Assembly: GCA_016186985.1 (NCBI GenBank)
Contig: JACPKO010000023.1
Location: 1-8,526 of the forward strand
Source of the DNA: Candidatus Daviesbacteria bacterium
Lineage (GTDB): Bacteria; Patescibacteriota; Microgenomatia; Daviesbacterales; UBA10151
DNA: 8,526 nt
Reading direction: 5' to 3'
Shown: in pieces, positions 1 through 5,268 of the stretch
Layout: each line of letters begins with the position of its first letter
Numbering within the stretch: the first letter of the stretch is position 1
Program-made: the position numbers and the translations under genes
Notes under the pieces: generated by a model
Told to the model about the DNA's origin: nothing
The model's input: the letters and a program-made list of their open reading frames with translations, nothing else
Databases searched by the model: none

Positions 1-1
1 C

Positions 2-652
2 AAGAGTGAAGTAGGCGAAACTGTGACTCTGCAGGAAAACTTTCTAGAGCCTGGTCTAAAACCGGTATTTGTAATTGAAGATGTTAAAGGAAGTGGTTCA
101 AGCCTTGAGGAAGCAGGACTAAAACTTGATTTTCCGGCTTTGGGCAAAGAAATAGGAAGAGGATTATTCGGGGCTTTGGGATTATTTAAAGAGATATTTA
201 TGGACACAGTTAACCTGGTGGTGGGTAAAAAGGAAAAAAGGGCAGAGAAGCCTGAGGCTGACCAAGAGAAAGCTAAAGCAAAAGCTGAGAAAAAACTCCA
301 GGAGCAAAGAAAGAAAAATATAATAAGGGCTTTTTATGACCGGATGCAAGCCCGGGCTTCGGGCATTGCCACAATCGATGCGCTTAGGATGGAAACCCAG
401 GAAAAATCAAAGATTAATCTTACCGCCAAAATTGGCCAGGAGTCTTACAAGGGTATAAAGGATGCATTCGGCAGACTTACGATATATGCCGCATCGCTTT
501 TTGAAAAAGCCCAGTCAGACCAGGAAAAGAAGATTAAAAAACAGGAAAAAGAGATGAAGATTGCCTCTGTTAAAAGCGCCCCGGATTTAAATTTAGACAA
601 GGTCGCAGAAGGCGGATTTCTATCCTCAACCGGTGGACAGGGAGCAGGCTAA
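2..652 (+). CDS. Unrecognised Lys/Glu-rich protein, 3' part (5' end outside window)
   Basis: The frame is open to the window edge (first in-frame residues KSEVGET), so the gene probably begins upstream. The GTG at 23 has no convincing ribosome-binding site and is not needed as a start. About 216 residues are visible. A hydrophobic, Gly/Phe-rich amphipathic stretch around residues 48-75 (LFGALGLFKEIF) could touch a membrane. It is followed by a highly charged Lys/Glu/Ala run around residues 77-106 that could form a coiled coil. A second Lys-rich run lies near residues 173-188, and the tail is rich in Gly and Ser. I do not recognise a family, and there is no clear signal peptide or enzyme motif in this part. 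It converges on tRNA-Val, with only 7 nt between its TAA and the tRNA discriminator base, and no hairpin terminator is visible there. That this is a real gene is likely; its function is unknown. Confidence 0.7.
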   Translation, partial: KSEVGETVTLQENFLEPGLKPVFVIEDVKGSGSSLEEAGLKLDFPALGKEIGRGLFGALGLFKEIFMDTVNLVVGKKEKRAEKPEADQEKAKAKAEKKLQEQRKKNIIRAFYDRMQARASGIATIDALRMETQEKSKINLTAKIGQESYKGIKDAFGRLTIYAASLFEKAQSDQEKKIKKQEKEMKIASVKSAPDLNLDKVAEGGFLSSTGGQGAG

Positions 653-659
653 ATTTTTG

Positions 660-733
660 TGGATCCGACAGGATTCGAACCTGTGACCTCTTTCACGTCA
701 AGAAAGCGCTCTAACCAACTGAGCTACGAATCC
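660..733 (-). tRNA. tRNA-Val (anticodon GAC)
   Basis: The minus strand folds into a standard cloverleaf. The acceptor is GGATTCG pairing with CGGATCC (one G-U). The D arm is GCTC/GAGC with loop AGTTGGTTA. The anticodon stem is CTTTC/GAAAG with loop TTGACGT, giving anticodon GAC, which reads valine GUC and GUU codons. The variable loop is AGGTC, and the T arm is ACAGG/CCTGT with loop TTCGAAT. The discriminator is A at 660. The bases that follow read CAAAAA, so the 3' CCA is not encoded and must be added by CCA-adding enzyme. Confidence 0.95.
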
Positions 734-745
734 TTAAGTTTTGAT

Positions 746-774
746 ATTTTATTCCAATACCACCTATGATTCAA
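746..774 (-). promoter_or_regulatory. Promoter of tRNA-Val
   Basis: On the minus strand, TTGAAT (769-774) and TAAAAT (746-751) are separated by exactly 17 bp, close to the sigma-70 consensus. Transcription would start near 739, about six bases before the mature tRNA 5' end at 733. The rest of 752-910 holds no gene that I can see. Confidence 0.7.
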
Positions 775-910
775 GACTGACAACAGCTCTTTTTCCGAAA
801 CACTTTCTTTTAAGGAAGATTCATTACAACCCGTCTTATATATTGAAACCGTTCAACTTTTAAGCTGAACAGCTTCAAAAATTCTTCATTCAGAATGGTA
901 AGACCGGTGT

Positions 911-1144
911 TCAAACACCCATTTGCATTCCTTCACCCATATCTTCTTTTCGCCAACCCAGTGCGGTCATTACTTCTTCTGCCGACTTGTAAGTTTTCTC
1001 AGGAAGATTATCCATAAACCACTTCTTATCATTATCTGAGAAATCGGATAAATTTCCGCATTCCTTTACAAGTTCATCTTTTGTGGCTGGATACATTTGA
1101 TGCTCTTTCAAATGCGATATAGCTCCTGAAACATTTTTGAACAT
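911..1144 (-). CDS. DUF2795-like small protein
   Basis: A 77-residue soluble protein. It shows the pattern I associate with DUF2795: a short helix with HLKEHQMYPATKDELVKEC, a polar spacer, then LPEKTY and a Ser-Ala-Glu-Glu-Val helix (residues about 10-63). The biochemical role of that family is not established. The start is well supported: a perfect anti-SD match, AAGGAGGTGA, lies 6 nt before the ATG. This is one of only two strong SD sequences before genes in the window; the other precedes infC. The gene is transcribed away from the adjacent Crp/Fnr-type regulator, which makes it a possible regulatory target. The C-terminal tail (Gly/Met-rich, GEGMQMGV) is outside the domain. No intrinsic terminator is clear downstream. 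The family call is from memory of the motif and is moderately sure. Confidence 0.65.
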   Translation of the reverse strand: MFKNVSGAISHLKEHQMYPATKDELVKECGNLSDFSDNDKKWFMDNLPEKTYKSAEEVMTALGWRKEDMGEGMQMGV

Positions 1145-1168
1145 ATTTTCTCACCTCCTTTCTATATG

Positions 1169-1183
1169 TGTAGCCAATCTACA
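1169..1183. promoter_or_regulatory. Candidate operator dyad in the divergent spacer
   Basis: TGTAG-CCAAT-CTACA is a perfect 5-bp inverted repeat with a 5-bp spacer. It sits 25 bp upstream of the DUF2795-like start codon, where a regulator could block or aid its promoter. Crp/Fnr-family proteins bind dyads of about this size, and such a protein is encoded next door. The sequence does not match the classical Crp or Fnr consensus, so the assignment is a guess. Confidence 0.3.
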
Positions 1184-1253
1184 AGGAAAACAAACCCTAC
1201 GCAGTATCAAAAATAACCGGTAAATTGTTAGAACGCTTACATAAATTCTGTTT

Positions 1254-1282
1254 TTGACACTTAAACAGTGTGCATTTAAAAT
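1254..1282 (+). promoter_or_regulatory. Promoter of the Crp/Fnr-type regulator
   Basis: TTGACA (1254-1259) and TAAAAT (1277-1282) are 17 bp apart, a near-perfect sigma-70 promoter. It would give a 5' leader of about 47 nt before the ATG at 1337. A second, extended -10-like box, TGTTATAAG (1324-1332), lies just before the start codon and could give a leaderless or nearly leaderless transcript. Confidence 0.65.
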
Positions 1283-1336
1283 ATACCGGTCTTACTTCAG
1301 TCATAGCCAAAATGATGTAAGATTGTTATAAGACAG

Positions 1337-2020
1337 ATGGAAAAAAGTGTTTTTAAAAAGCTTGAAAATTTTTTCTCAAAGCGAAAACTGCTTAATTATA
1401 AAAAGGGAGAAATTATTATTCGCTCAGATGATATACCACAAGGAGTTTTCTATGTACAAAAAGGGTATGTATCTTTATACACAATGCTTGAAGATGGAAG
1501 GCAAATTACGCTTAATATCTTCAAGCCCGGCTCCTATTTTTCCATGATGTGGGCTATAAGTGATATCCCAAACGCATATTGTTTCCAAGCAATAACGCAA
1601 ACAAGCTTATACCGTGCTCCAAAAGGTGAGGTTGTAGATTTTCTTAAAAGAAATCCTGATGTTCTTTTTGATGTAACAAGGCGCATTCTTGTCGGCCTTG
1701 ATGGAATTTTAACAATAATTCAGCATCTTGTTTCCGGAACGGCATACCAAAAAATTGGCACAACGCTTGTTATTTTGGCAAAACGCTTTGGCAGGAAAAG
1801 TCGAAATTTAGGAATTACCATTGAGCTGGCTTTGACCCATCAGGACATTGCTAACCTTTGTGGTATAACCCGGGAAACAACTAGTCTGGCTATGAAAAAA
1901 CTTGAAAAGAAAAAACTTATTTCATACAACACTCATCACGTTGTAGTAAAAAGCGTACTTAAACTTGAAAAAAACTTGAAAAGAAAAAACTTATTTCATA
2001 CAACACTCATCACGTTGTAG
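1337..2020 (+). CDS. Crp/Fnr-family transcriptional regulator, C-terminal tail frameshifted
   Basis: Residues about 15-120 form the cyclic-nucleotide-binding-like beta barrel (KGEIIIRSDDIPQGVFYVQKG start, then LNIFKPGSYF). They are followed by a dimerisation helix and a winged helix-turn-helix at about 166-200 (LTHQDIANLCGITRETTSLAM). The cAMP-contact motif of true Crp (Gly-Glu-Leu...Arg-Ser/Thr-Ala) and the N-terminal iron-sulfur cysteines of Fnr are missing, so the ligand is unknown. It presumably regulates itself or the divergent DUF2795-like gene. The last ~15 residues after VLKLEK come from a perfect 74-bp tandem duplication that changes the frame. Without it, the protein would read on to ESLMGKGVQLLPDTF and stop at 2092-2094, by coincidence also 227 residues. 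The DNA-binding domain is intact, so function may survive. No SD is seen before the ATG. Confidence 0.85.
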   Translation: MEKSVFKKLENFFSKRKLLNYKKGEIIIRSDDIPQGVFYVQKGYVSLYTMLEDGRQITLNIFKPGSYFSMMWAISDIPNAYCFQAITQTSLYRAPKGEVVDFLKRNPDVLFDVTRRILVGLDGILTIIQHLVSGTAYQKIGTTLVILAKRFGRKSRNLGITIELALTHQDIANLCGITRETTSLAMKKLEKKKLISYNTHHVVVKSVLKLEKNLKRKNLFHTTLITL

Positions 2021-2046
2021 TAAAAAGCGTACTTAAACTTGAAAAA
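1895..2046 (+). repeat. Perfect tandem duplication, period 74 bp, inside the regulator gene
   Basis: Positions 1895-1972 match 1969-2046 base for base (78 matches at offset 74, with the copies overlapping in a short A run). The left boundary, the junction and the right boundary all lie in A-runs preceded by CTTG or ATG, which suggests slippage or microhomology-mediated duplication. Because 74 is not a multiple of three, it alters the C-terminus of the regulator. A perfect match means the event is recent, or that it is an assembly error. Confidence 0.95.
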
Positions 2047-2115
2047 GAATCACTTATGGGTAAAGGCGTACAACTCCTGCCTGATACCTTTTAATGAAAG
2101 TACTCCCAAAATCTC

Positions 2116-2138
2116 AGGTTCGAACCCTCCCGGGACCA
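2116..2138 (+). other. tRNA 3'-end-like fragment
   Basis: This short stretch reads like the last 23 nt of a tRNA: AGG before a canonical T-loop TTCGAAC (2119-2125), then CCTCC, an acceptor-like CGGGACC (2131-2137), and A at 2138. No matching 5' half (GGTCCCG, D arm, anticodon arm) lies upstream. The 5' side of the T-stem (TCAGG) mismatches at two of five pairs, so it is not a complete tRNA. It may be the remnant of an attachment site or of a decayed tRNA gene. A chance resemblance is possible because the segment is short. Confidence 0.4.
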
Positions 2139-2177
2139 CAGTTTTAAATCCCCTTAAATACTTAATACATGATACTG

Positions 2178-2183
2178 TATACT
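2178..2183 (+). promoter_or_regulatory. Possible -10 box of the small membrane protein gene
   Basis: TATACT ends six bases before the ATG at 2190, and no SD precedes that ATG. This geometry suggests a leaderless transcript. The -35 region is weak (TTAAAT at 2154-2159, 18 bp spacing). Confidence 0.35.
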
Positions 2184-2189
2184 TAATAT

Positions 2190-2423
2190 ATGTCTTCCTT
2201 AAATACCCGAAAATTAAACGCCAGTGCCAATATAAGAAAAAGCGATGTACTGCTTGCCAACTTCATCGGCGGGCTGGCCTGGGGGCTGGGCTCTGTAATT
2301 GGCGCTACGATTGTTGTTGCGCTTTTGGTTTGGATATTAAACATCCTGGGCCTTTTTGATATTGTCAGGGATTATTTCCCTAAAAACCCGTACGGCAACA
2401 TTCAGCTTTACAGGGCGAATTAG
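2190..2423 (+). CDS. Small single-span membrane protein, DUF5665-like
   Basis: A 77-residue protein with a polar, basic N-terminus (residues 1-20). One long hydrophobic segment follows at about 23-56, Gly-rich at its start (NFIGGLAWGLGSVIGA) and aliphatic after (IVVALLVWILNILGLF). The C-terminus is polar and contains Tyr and Pro. The NFIGGLAWGLGSVIGAT pattern resembles DUF5665 membrane proteins, whose role is unknown. I make this link from motif memory only. The segment could be one long membrane helix or a hairpin entering the membrane. There is no SD, and a TATACT box six bases before the ATG suggests leaderless expression. It is 18 bp upstream of the promoter of the thrS leader, so it is likely a separate unit. 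Confidence 0.6.
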   Translation: MSSLNTRKLNASANIRKSDVLLANFIGGLAWGLGSVIGATIVVALLVWILNILGLFDIVRDYFPKNPYGNIQLYRAN

Positions 2424-2440
2424 AACCTTAGGGCAGGCAC

Positions 2441-2469
2441 TTGACAGTTTTTTAAAAAAGTAATATAAA
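2441..2469 (+). promoter_or_regulatory. Strong sigma-70-type promoter of the thrS leader
   Basis: TTGACA (2441-2446) is followed after 17 bp by TATAAA (2464-2469). The expected start site, about seven bases after the -10 box, coincides with the ATG of the leader reading frame at 2477. The mRNA would then begin at or next to its first codon. Confidence 0.8.
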
Positions 2470-2476
2470 TAGAACA

Positions 2477-2542
2477 ATGAAAAATATTTGTGCACTTATG
2501 AATACAGCAGTCTTTACAACCACTCCATTAAAGGGAGGGTAA
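2477..2542 (+). CDS. Putative threonine leader peptide of the thrS attenuator
   Basis: A 21-codon reading frame starts where transcription should begin and ends in FTTTPLKGG-stop. It contains four Thr codons. Three are consecutive (ACA ACC ACT, 2516-2524) and lie directly before segments that can form alternative hairpins and a terminator. This is the layout of biosynthetic and synthetase leader peptides such as thrL and pheM in Escherichia coli, and here the gene downstream is threonyl-tRNA synthetase. The peptide itself would have no function beyond ribosome positioning. If Thr-tRNA is short, a ribosome should stall on the Thr codons. If it is plentiful, the ribosome reaches the stop and covers GGGAGGG (2533-2539). 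There is no SD, which fits leaderless translation. This is a prediction from sequence; no homologue is known to me. Confidence 0.6.
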   Translation: MKNICALMNTAVFTTTPLKGG

Positions 2543-2599
2543 TCCTATTGGTTGAAAACCAAAAGGAAACAAGCCTCCCGGACAAGGGAGGTTTTTTTT
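2519..2599 (+). promoter_or_regulatory. Candidate ribosome-mediated transcription attenuator of thrS
   Basis: Three helices exclude each other. 1:2 pairs ACC(A)CTCC (2519-2526, part of the Thr codons) with GGAGGGT (2534-2540), seven pairs with one bulged A. 2:3 pairs GGGAGG (2533-2538) with CCTCCC (2574-2579), an antiterminator. 3:4 pairs CCTCCC with GGGAGG (2586-2591), the terminator. A further hairpin (TCCT-A-TTGGTT, loop GAA, AACCAA-A-AGGA, 2543-2567) sits between segments 2 and 3 and fits either state. Stalling on the Thr codons would break 1:2 and free segment 2 to pair with 3, allowing read-through. I see no T-box consensus, so this would be a peptide-type attenuator. Confidence 0.6.
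2574..2599 (+). terminator. Intrinsic terminator in the thrS leader
   Basis: The stem is CCTCCC (2574-2579) with GGGAGG (2586-2591), loop GGACAA, followed directly by eight T residues (2592-2599). The stem is short but all but one pair is G-C. It lies between the leader peptide and the next gene, as a conditional terminator should. Its 3' arm also sits 6 nt before the TTG start at 2598, where it could act as an SD sequence. Confidence 0.75.
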
Positions 2600-2795
2600 G
2601 AGCAAAAAAATGAACCAGGTAAATTTTTTTCAAAATTTTAACAAACCGAAACCTCTCACTTCAAAGAAGAAAATAAAGACAGGGGACAGAGTAGGCGAAA
2701 TTGAGGATAATTTAATTATTGAAGAGTACGAAGGTGAGTGCGAGGAGTGCGAAAGGGAAACGAAAGTAAAAGTCTGCCCTATCTGCGAGTCCTAA
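2598..2795 (+). CDS. Small zinc-ribbon-like protein of unknown function
   Basis: A 65-residue protein. The N-terminus is basic and Asn/Phe/Lys-rich (residues 1-28). Then come a small acidic beta-like stretch (about 29-46) and a C-terminal C48-x2-C51 ... C60-x2-C63 pattern (CEEC, CPIC) that should bind one zinc ion. I do not recognise a named family. The TTG at 2598 is preferred because GGGAGG lies 6 nt upstream. The ATG at 2610 is 18 nt from that SD and would give 61 residues. The gene lies just after the attenuator terminator and 19 nt before thrS, so it should be controlled by threonyl-tRNA supply together with thrS. A link to synthetase, tRNA or nucleic acid binding is possible but not shown. 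Confidence 0.65.
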   Translation: MSKKMNQVNFFQNFNKPKPLTSKKKIKTGDRVGEIEDNLIIEEYEGECEECERETKVKVCPICES

Positions 2796-2799
2796 AATC

Positions 2800-2808
2800 T
2801 GATATATT
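2800..2808 (+). promoter_or_regulatory. Possible internal extended -10 promoter of thrS
   Basis: TGATATATT (TGn plus TATATT) ends six bases before the GTG start of thrS. There is no SD before that GTG and no good -35. If real, it would give a leaderless thrS transcript that escapes the upstream attenuator. Confidence 0.4.
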
Positions 2809-2814
2809 ACAAAA

Positions 2815-4551
2815 GTGAAACAAACAGACATAGACCATCTTAGACATTCCTGCGCTCATCTTTTAGCCGCTGCAGTTTTAGAACTTTTTCCGAAGGCAAA
2901 AAATGCCATTGGCCCGGCTATTGAAAACGGCTTTTACCAGGATTTTGATTTTGGCGATACCAAAATCTCCGAAGATGACTTACCTGAGATAGAGGGAAAA
3001 ATGCACCAGCTCCTTAAAAACTGGGACACTTTTGAAATTAATGAAGTACCAGTTAACCAGGCAAAGAAGGATTTTGCCAAAAACCCTTACAAGCTGGAAC
3101 TGGTTAATGAGTTTGCCAAAGAGGGAATAAAGATAACAGAGACTCAACAGGGAAAATTCCTGGACCTTTGCAAAGGCGGGCATGTGGGATCGCCGAAAGA
3201 GGAAGTAAAACACTTTAAACTATTATCCGTTGCCGGAGCGTATTGGCGCGGGAATGAGAAAAATAAAATGCTGACCAGGATCTATGGAACCTGTTTCCCG
3301 TCTCAAAAGGAATTGGATCAGTATTTGGAAAATTTGGAGCAGGCAAAGCTTCGCGACCACCGCAGGCTCGGTAAGGAGCTTGACTTATTTGTTTTTTCCG
3401 ACCTTGTTGGTTCAGGACTGCCGATGTTTACACCCAGGGGTACAATTTTGCGAAATGAGCTGCTGAATTTTTCAGAACAATTACAGCTTGAAAGTGGTTA
3501 CGAAAAGGTTTTCATTCCGCACATAACCAAAACCGAACTGTATAAAAAAAGCGGGCATTGGGATAAGTTTGGCAGCGAGTTATTTTTAGTCAAGAGCCAG
3601 GAAACTGATGAACAATTCGTACTAAAACCGATGAACTGCCCCCACCATACACAAATTTACGCCTCAAGAAAGCGCAGTTACAAGGAACTACCTATAAGAT
3701 ACATGGAAACAACTGTCCAATACAGGGATGAAAAACCCGGTGAACTATTAGGTTTATCAAGAGTCAGAGCGATTACAATTGATGATTCCCATGTTTTTTG
3801 CACTCCGGAACAGATAGAGGGTGAATTCAGTATTATTATAAACATGCTTAGAAAACTGTACTCATCCTTAAACATGACATTCCGCGCCAGGCTTTCTTTT
3901 AGAGATGATTCGAATAAATTCCTTGGAGATAAGAAACATTGGGAAGATGCGCAAAAAACTTTAGAGAAAGTTGCAAAAAACCAAAATCTGGACTACGTTA
4001 TCGTGGAGGGAGAGGCGGCATTTTATGGCCCGAAAATTGATATTTTAGTAATGGACTCCCTGGGAAGACAGTGGCAATGCGCAACCGAACAACTGGACTT
4101 TGTTCAACCTGCCCGTTTCGGACTTACATATACAGATGCAGACGGTATCGAAAAAACTCCTTTTATGGTACATAAAGCATTGCTTGGTTCAATCGAACGT
4201 TTCCTTTCTGTTTATATAGAGCATACTGCTGGAAATTTCCCTTTATGGCTCGCCCCGACCCAGGTATCGATTATCCCGATTTCAGAAAAGCACAATTCAT
4301 ACGCACAAAAAGTAGAGAAACAATTAAAGGCAAATCAGGTACGCGCGTTGGTTGATTTGAGAAATGAAAAAATGCAGTCGAAAATCCGTGACGCCCAACG
4401 CTACAAGGTGCCGCTTATGATCATACTGGGAGACAAGGAAGTGCAGTCAGAAACAGTTACAGTCAGGACCAGAAGCGGGGAGAATAAATTTAATTTGAAG
4501 TTTGAGAAATTTTTGAAGGATTTGACTCAAAAAATCACAACCAAAGCTTAA
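2815..4551 (+). CDS. thrS: Threonyl-tRNA synthetase lacking the TGS domain
   Basis: This class II synthetase charges tRNA-Thr with threonine in the cytoplasm. The 578-residue protein opens directly in the editing domain, with H11-SCA-H15 and C119-KGG-H123 forming the expected His/Cys editing site that removes serine. The catalytic core follows: the zinc ligands C275 (MNCPHH), H326 (DDSH) and H453 (MVHKALLGSIERF) keep the spacing of the Escherichia coli enzyme, where they are C334, H385 and H511. Motif 2 is near RYMETTVQYRDE. The C-terminal anticodon-binding domain starts near PTQVSIIP. The N-terminal TGS domain (about 60 residues in E. coli, 642-residue enzyme) is absent. An in-frame TGA at 2800-2802 rules out a longer start. 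The start is GTG without SD. The gene lies downstream of a candidate threonine attenuator and of a small zinc-ribbon gene. Identity is certain. Confidence 0.98.
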   Translation: MKQTDIDHLRHSCAHLLAAAVLELFPKAKNAIGPAIENGFYQDFDFGDTKISEDDLPEIEGKMHQLLKNWDTFEINEVPVNQAKKDFAKNPYKLELVNEFAKEGIKITETQQGKFLDLCKGGHVGSPKEEVKHFKLLSVAGAYWRGNEKNKMLTRIYGTCFPSQKELDQYLENLEQAKLRDHRRLGKELDLFVFSDLVGSGLPMFTPRGTILRNELLNFSEQLQLESGYEKVFIPHITKTELYKKSGHWDKFGSELFLVKSQETDEQFVLKPMNCPHHTQIYASRKRSYKELPIRYMETTVQYRDEKPGELLGLSRVRAITIDDSHVFCTPEQIEGEFSIIINMLRKLYSSLNMTFRARLSFRDDSNKFLGDKKHWEDAQKTLEKVAKNQNLDYVIVEGEAAFYGPKIDILVMDSLGRQWQCATEQLDFVQPARFGLTYTDADGIEKTPFMVHKALLGSIERFLSVYIEHTAGNFPLWLAPTQVSIIPISEKHNSYAQKVEKQLKANQVRALVDLRNEKMQSKIRDAQRYKVPLMIILGDKEVQSETVTVRTRSGENKFNLKFEKFLKDLTQKITTKA

Positions 4552-4553
4552 GG

Positions 4554-4583
4554 TTGTAAGTTAAGATTGATTTGTGCTAAAAT
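4554..4583 (+). promoter_or_regulatory. Promoter of infC
   Basis: Extended -10 TGCTAAAAT (4575-4583) with a modest -35, TTGTAA (4554-4559), 18 bp away. Transcription would start near 4590 and leave a short leader carrying AGGAGGT. The same nine bases, TGCTAAAAT, occur before pheS. Confidence 0.6.
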
Positions 4584-4620
4584 TTTAGATTGAGACAAGC
4601 ACAGGAGGTAAAGCAGCTCA

Positions 4621-5208
4621 TTGTATAAAAGCTATCACCAAAAACCGCAAGGTAAATACTACCGGATAAATTTTAGTATTCCTGACAGAGAATTATTGGT
4701 TGTAGATAACAAGGGAAATAAACTTGGATTGATGAGCAAGGCTTCCGCCTTACAAAAAGCCAGGGAAGCTGGTTTGGATTTGGTCGAAATTGCTGCCCAG
4801 GCAAATCCTCCGGTTGCTAAAATAATTGAATTCCAAAAATTCAAGTATGAGGAGAGCAAGAAGGAACAAACTGCTAAAAAGCACGCTAAGGATGTACAGC
4901 TCAAAGAAATCTGGCTGACACCAAGGATTGCTGAACATGATTTACTCACCAGGATCAGAAGGGTTGAGGAATTTATAGGCGATAACAACAAGGTAATGTT
5001 TAGAGTTAAGTTTAAGGGCAGGGAAATGGCTCATACTTATTTAGGATTTGAGCTTTTAAACCGATGTTTGGGGCTTCTCGGAGATAAAGTACTGATTGAA
5101 AGAGAAGCAAAGCTTGAAGGAAGAAGCATAACGCTGATTATCGGCAGAAACAGAGCTGGAAAATCAGAAGTACCAAGTCTCAAATCACAAGTACCAAATA
5201 GAGTTTAG
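4621..5208 (+). CDS. infC: Translation initiation factor IF-3
   Basis: IF3 binds the 30S subunit, prevents early 50S joining and checks the start codon and initiator tRNA. The N-terminal domain is clear (YYRIN, then GLDLVEIAAQANPPVAKI, FQKFKYEESKK). A Lys-rich linker and the C-terminal domain follow (KEIWLTPRIAEHDLLTR, then KVMFRVKFKGRE). An AGGAGGT at 4603-4609 precedes the start by 11 nt. The only start that keeps the N-terminal domain is TTG at 4621; an in-frame TAA (4609-4611) lies upstream. Escherichia coli infC also uses a non-AUG start (AUU), through which IF3 limits its own synthesis; the rare start here may serve the same end. The core ends near GRNRAGK; the last ~14 residues (SEVPSLKSQVPNRV) and the stop are encoded by a 7-nt-period repeat that continues into the spacer. 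Confidence 0.95.
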   Translation: MYKSYHQKPQGKYYRINFSIPDRELLVVDNKGNKLGLMSKASALQKAREAGLDLVEIAAQANPPVAKIIEFQKFKYEESKKEQTAKKHAKDVQLKEIWLTPRIAEHDLLTRIRRVEEFIGDNNKVMFRVKFKGREMAHTYLGFELLNRCLGLLGDKVLIEREAKLEGRSITLIIGRNRAGKSEVPSLKSQVPNRV

Positions 5209-5268
5209 AATTTAAAAATTAGAATTTGGAATTTGTTTGGACACTTGAGGCTTGATTCTTGGAAAACT
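5171..5268 (+). repeat. Inverted array of fourteen 7-nt units across the infC end and infC-rpmI spacer
   Basis: The bases divide without slip into heptamers: TACCAAG, TCTCAAA, TCACAAG, TACCAAA, TAGAGTT, TAGAATT, TAAAAAT, TAGAATT, TGGAATT, TGTTTGG, ACACTTG, AGGCTTG, ATTCTTG, GAAAACT. Units on the left carry CAAG or CAAA; those on the right carry CTTG or TTTGG, so the whole is an imperfect inverted repeat. It provides the last codons and TAG stop of infC and reaches to within 8 nt of the rpmI start. Confidence 0.8.

Noticed and set aside
862..875. AAGCTGAACAGCTT palindrome as terminator of the DUF2795-like gene
   Set aside because: On the minus strand the stem is followed by AAAAG rather than a T-run, so it does not look like an intrinsic terminator.
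1216..1290. ACCGGT as a regulatory motif
   Set aside because: The hexamer also occurs inside coding sequence (61-66 and near 630), so it is not specific to control regions.
2039..2359. A 106-codon plus-strand frame
   Set aside because: It runs through the tRNA-like fragment and overlaps the membrane protein gene in another frame; the translation is low-complexity and Cys/Lys-rich with no family pattern.
2441..2599. T-box riboswitch before thrS
   Set aside because: The conserved T-box bulge sequence and the specifier-loop stem I are absent, and the leader is only about 120 nt.
2548..2601. 17-codon frame (TTG start) with GGGAGGG 8 nt upstream, ending in a TGA that overlaps the TTG at 2598
   Set aside because: It could be a second leader ORF with translational coupling, but its sequence is explained by the hairpin and terminator, so I prefer the attenuator reading.
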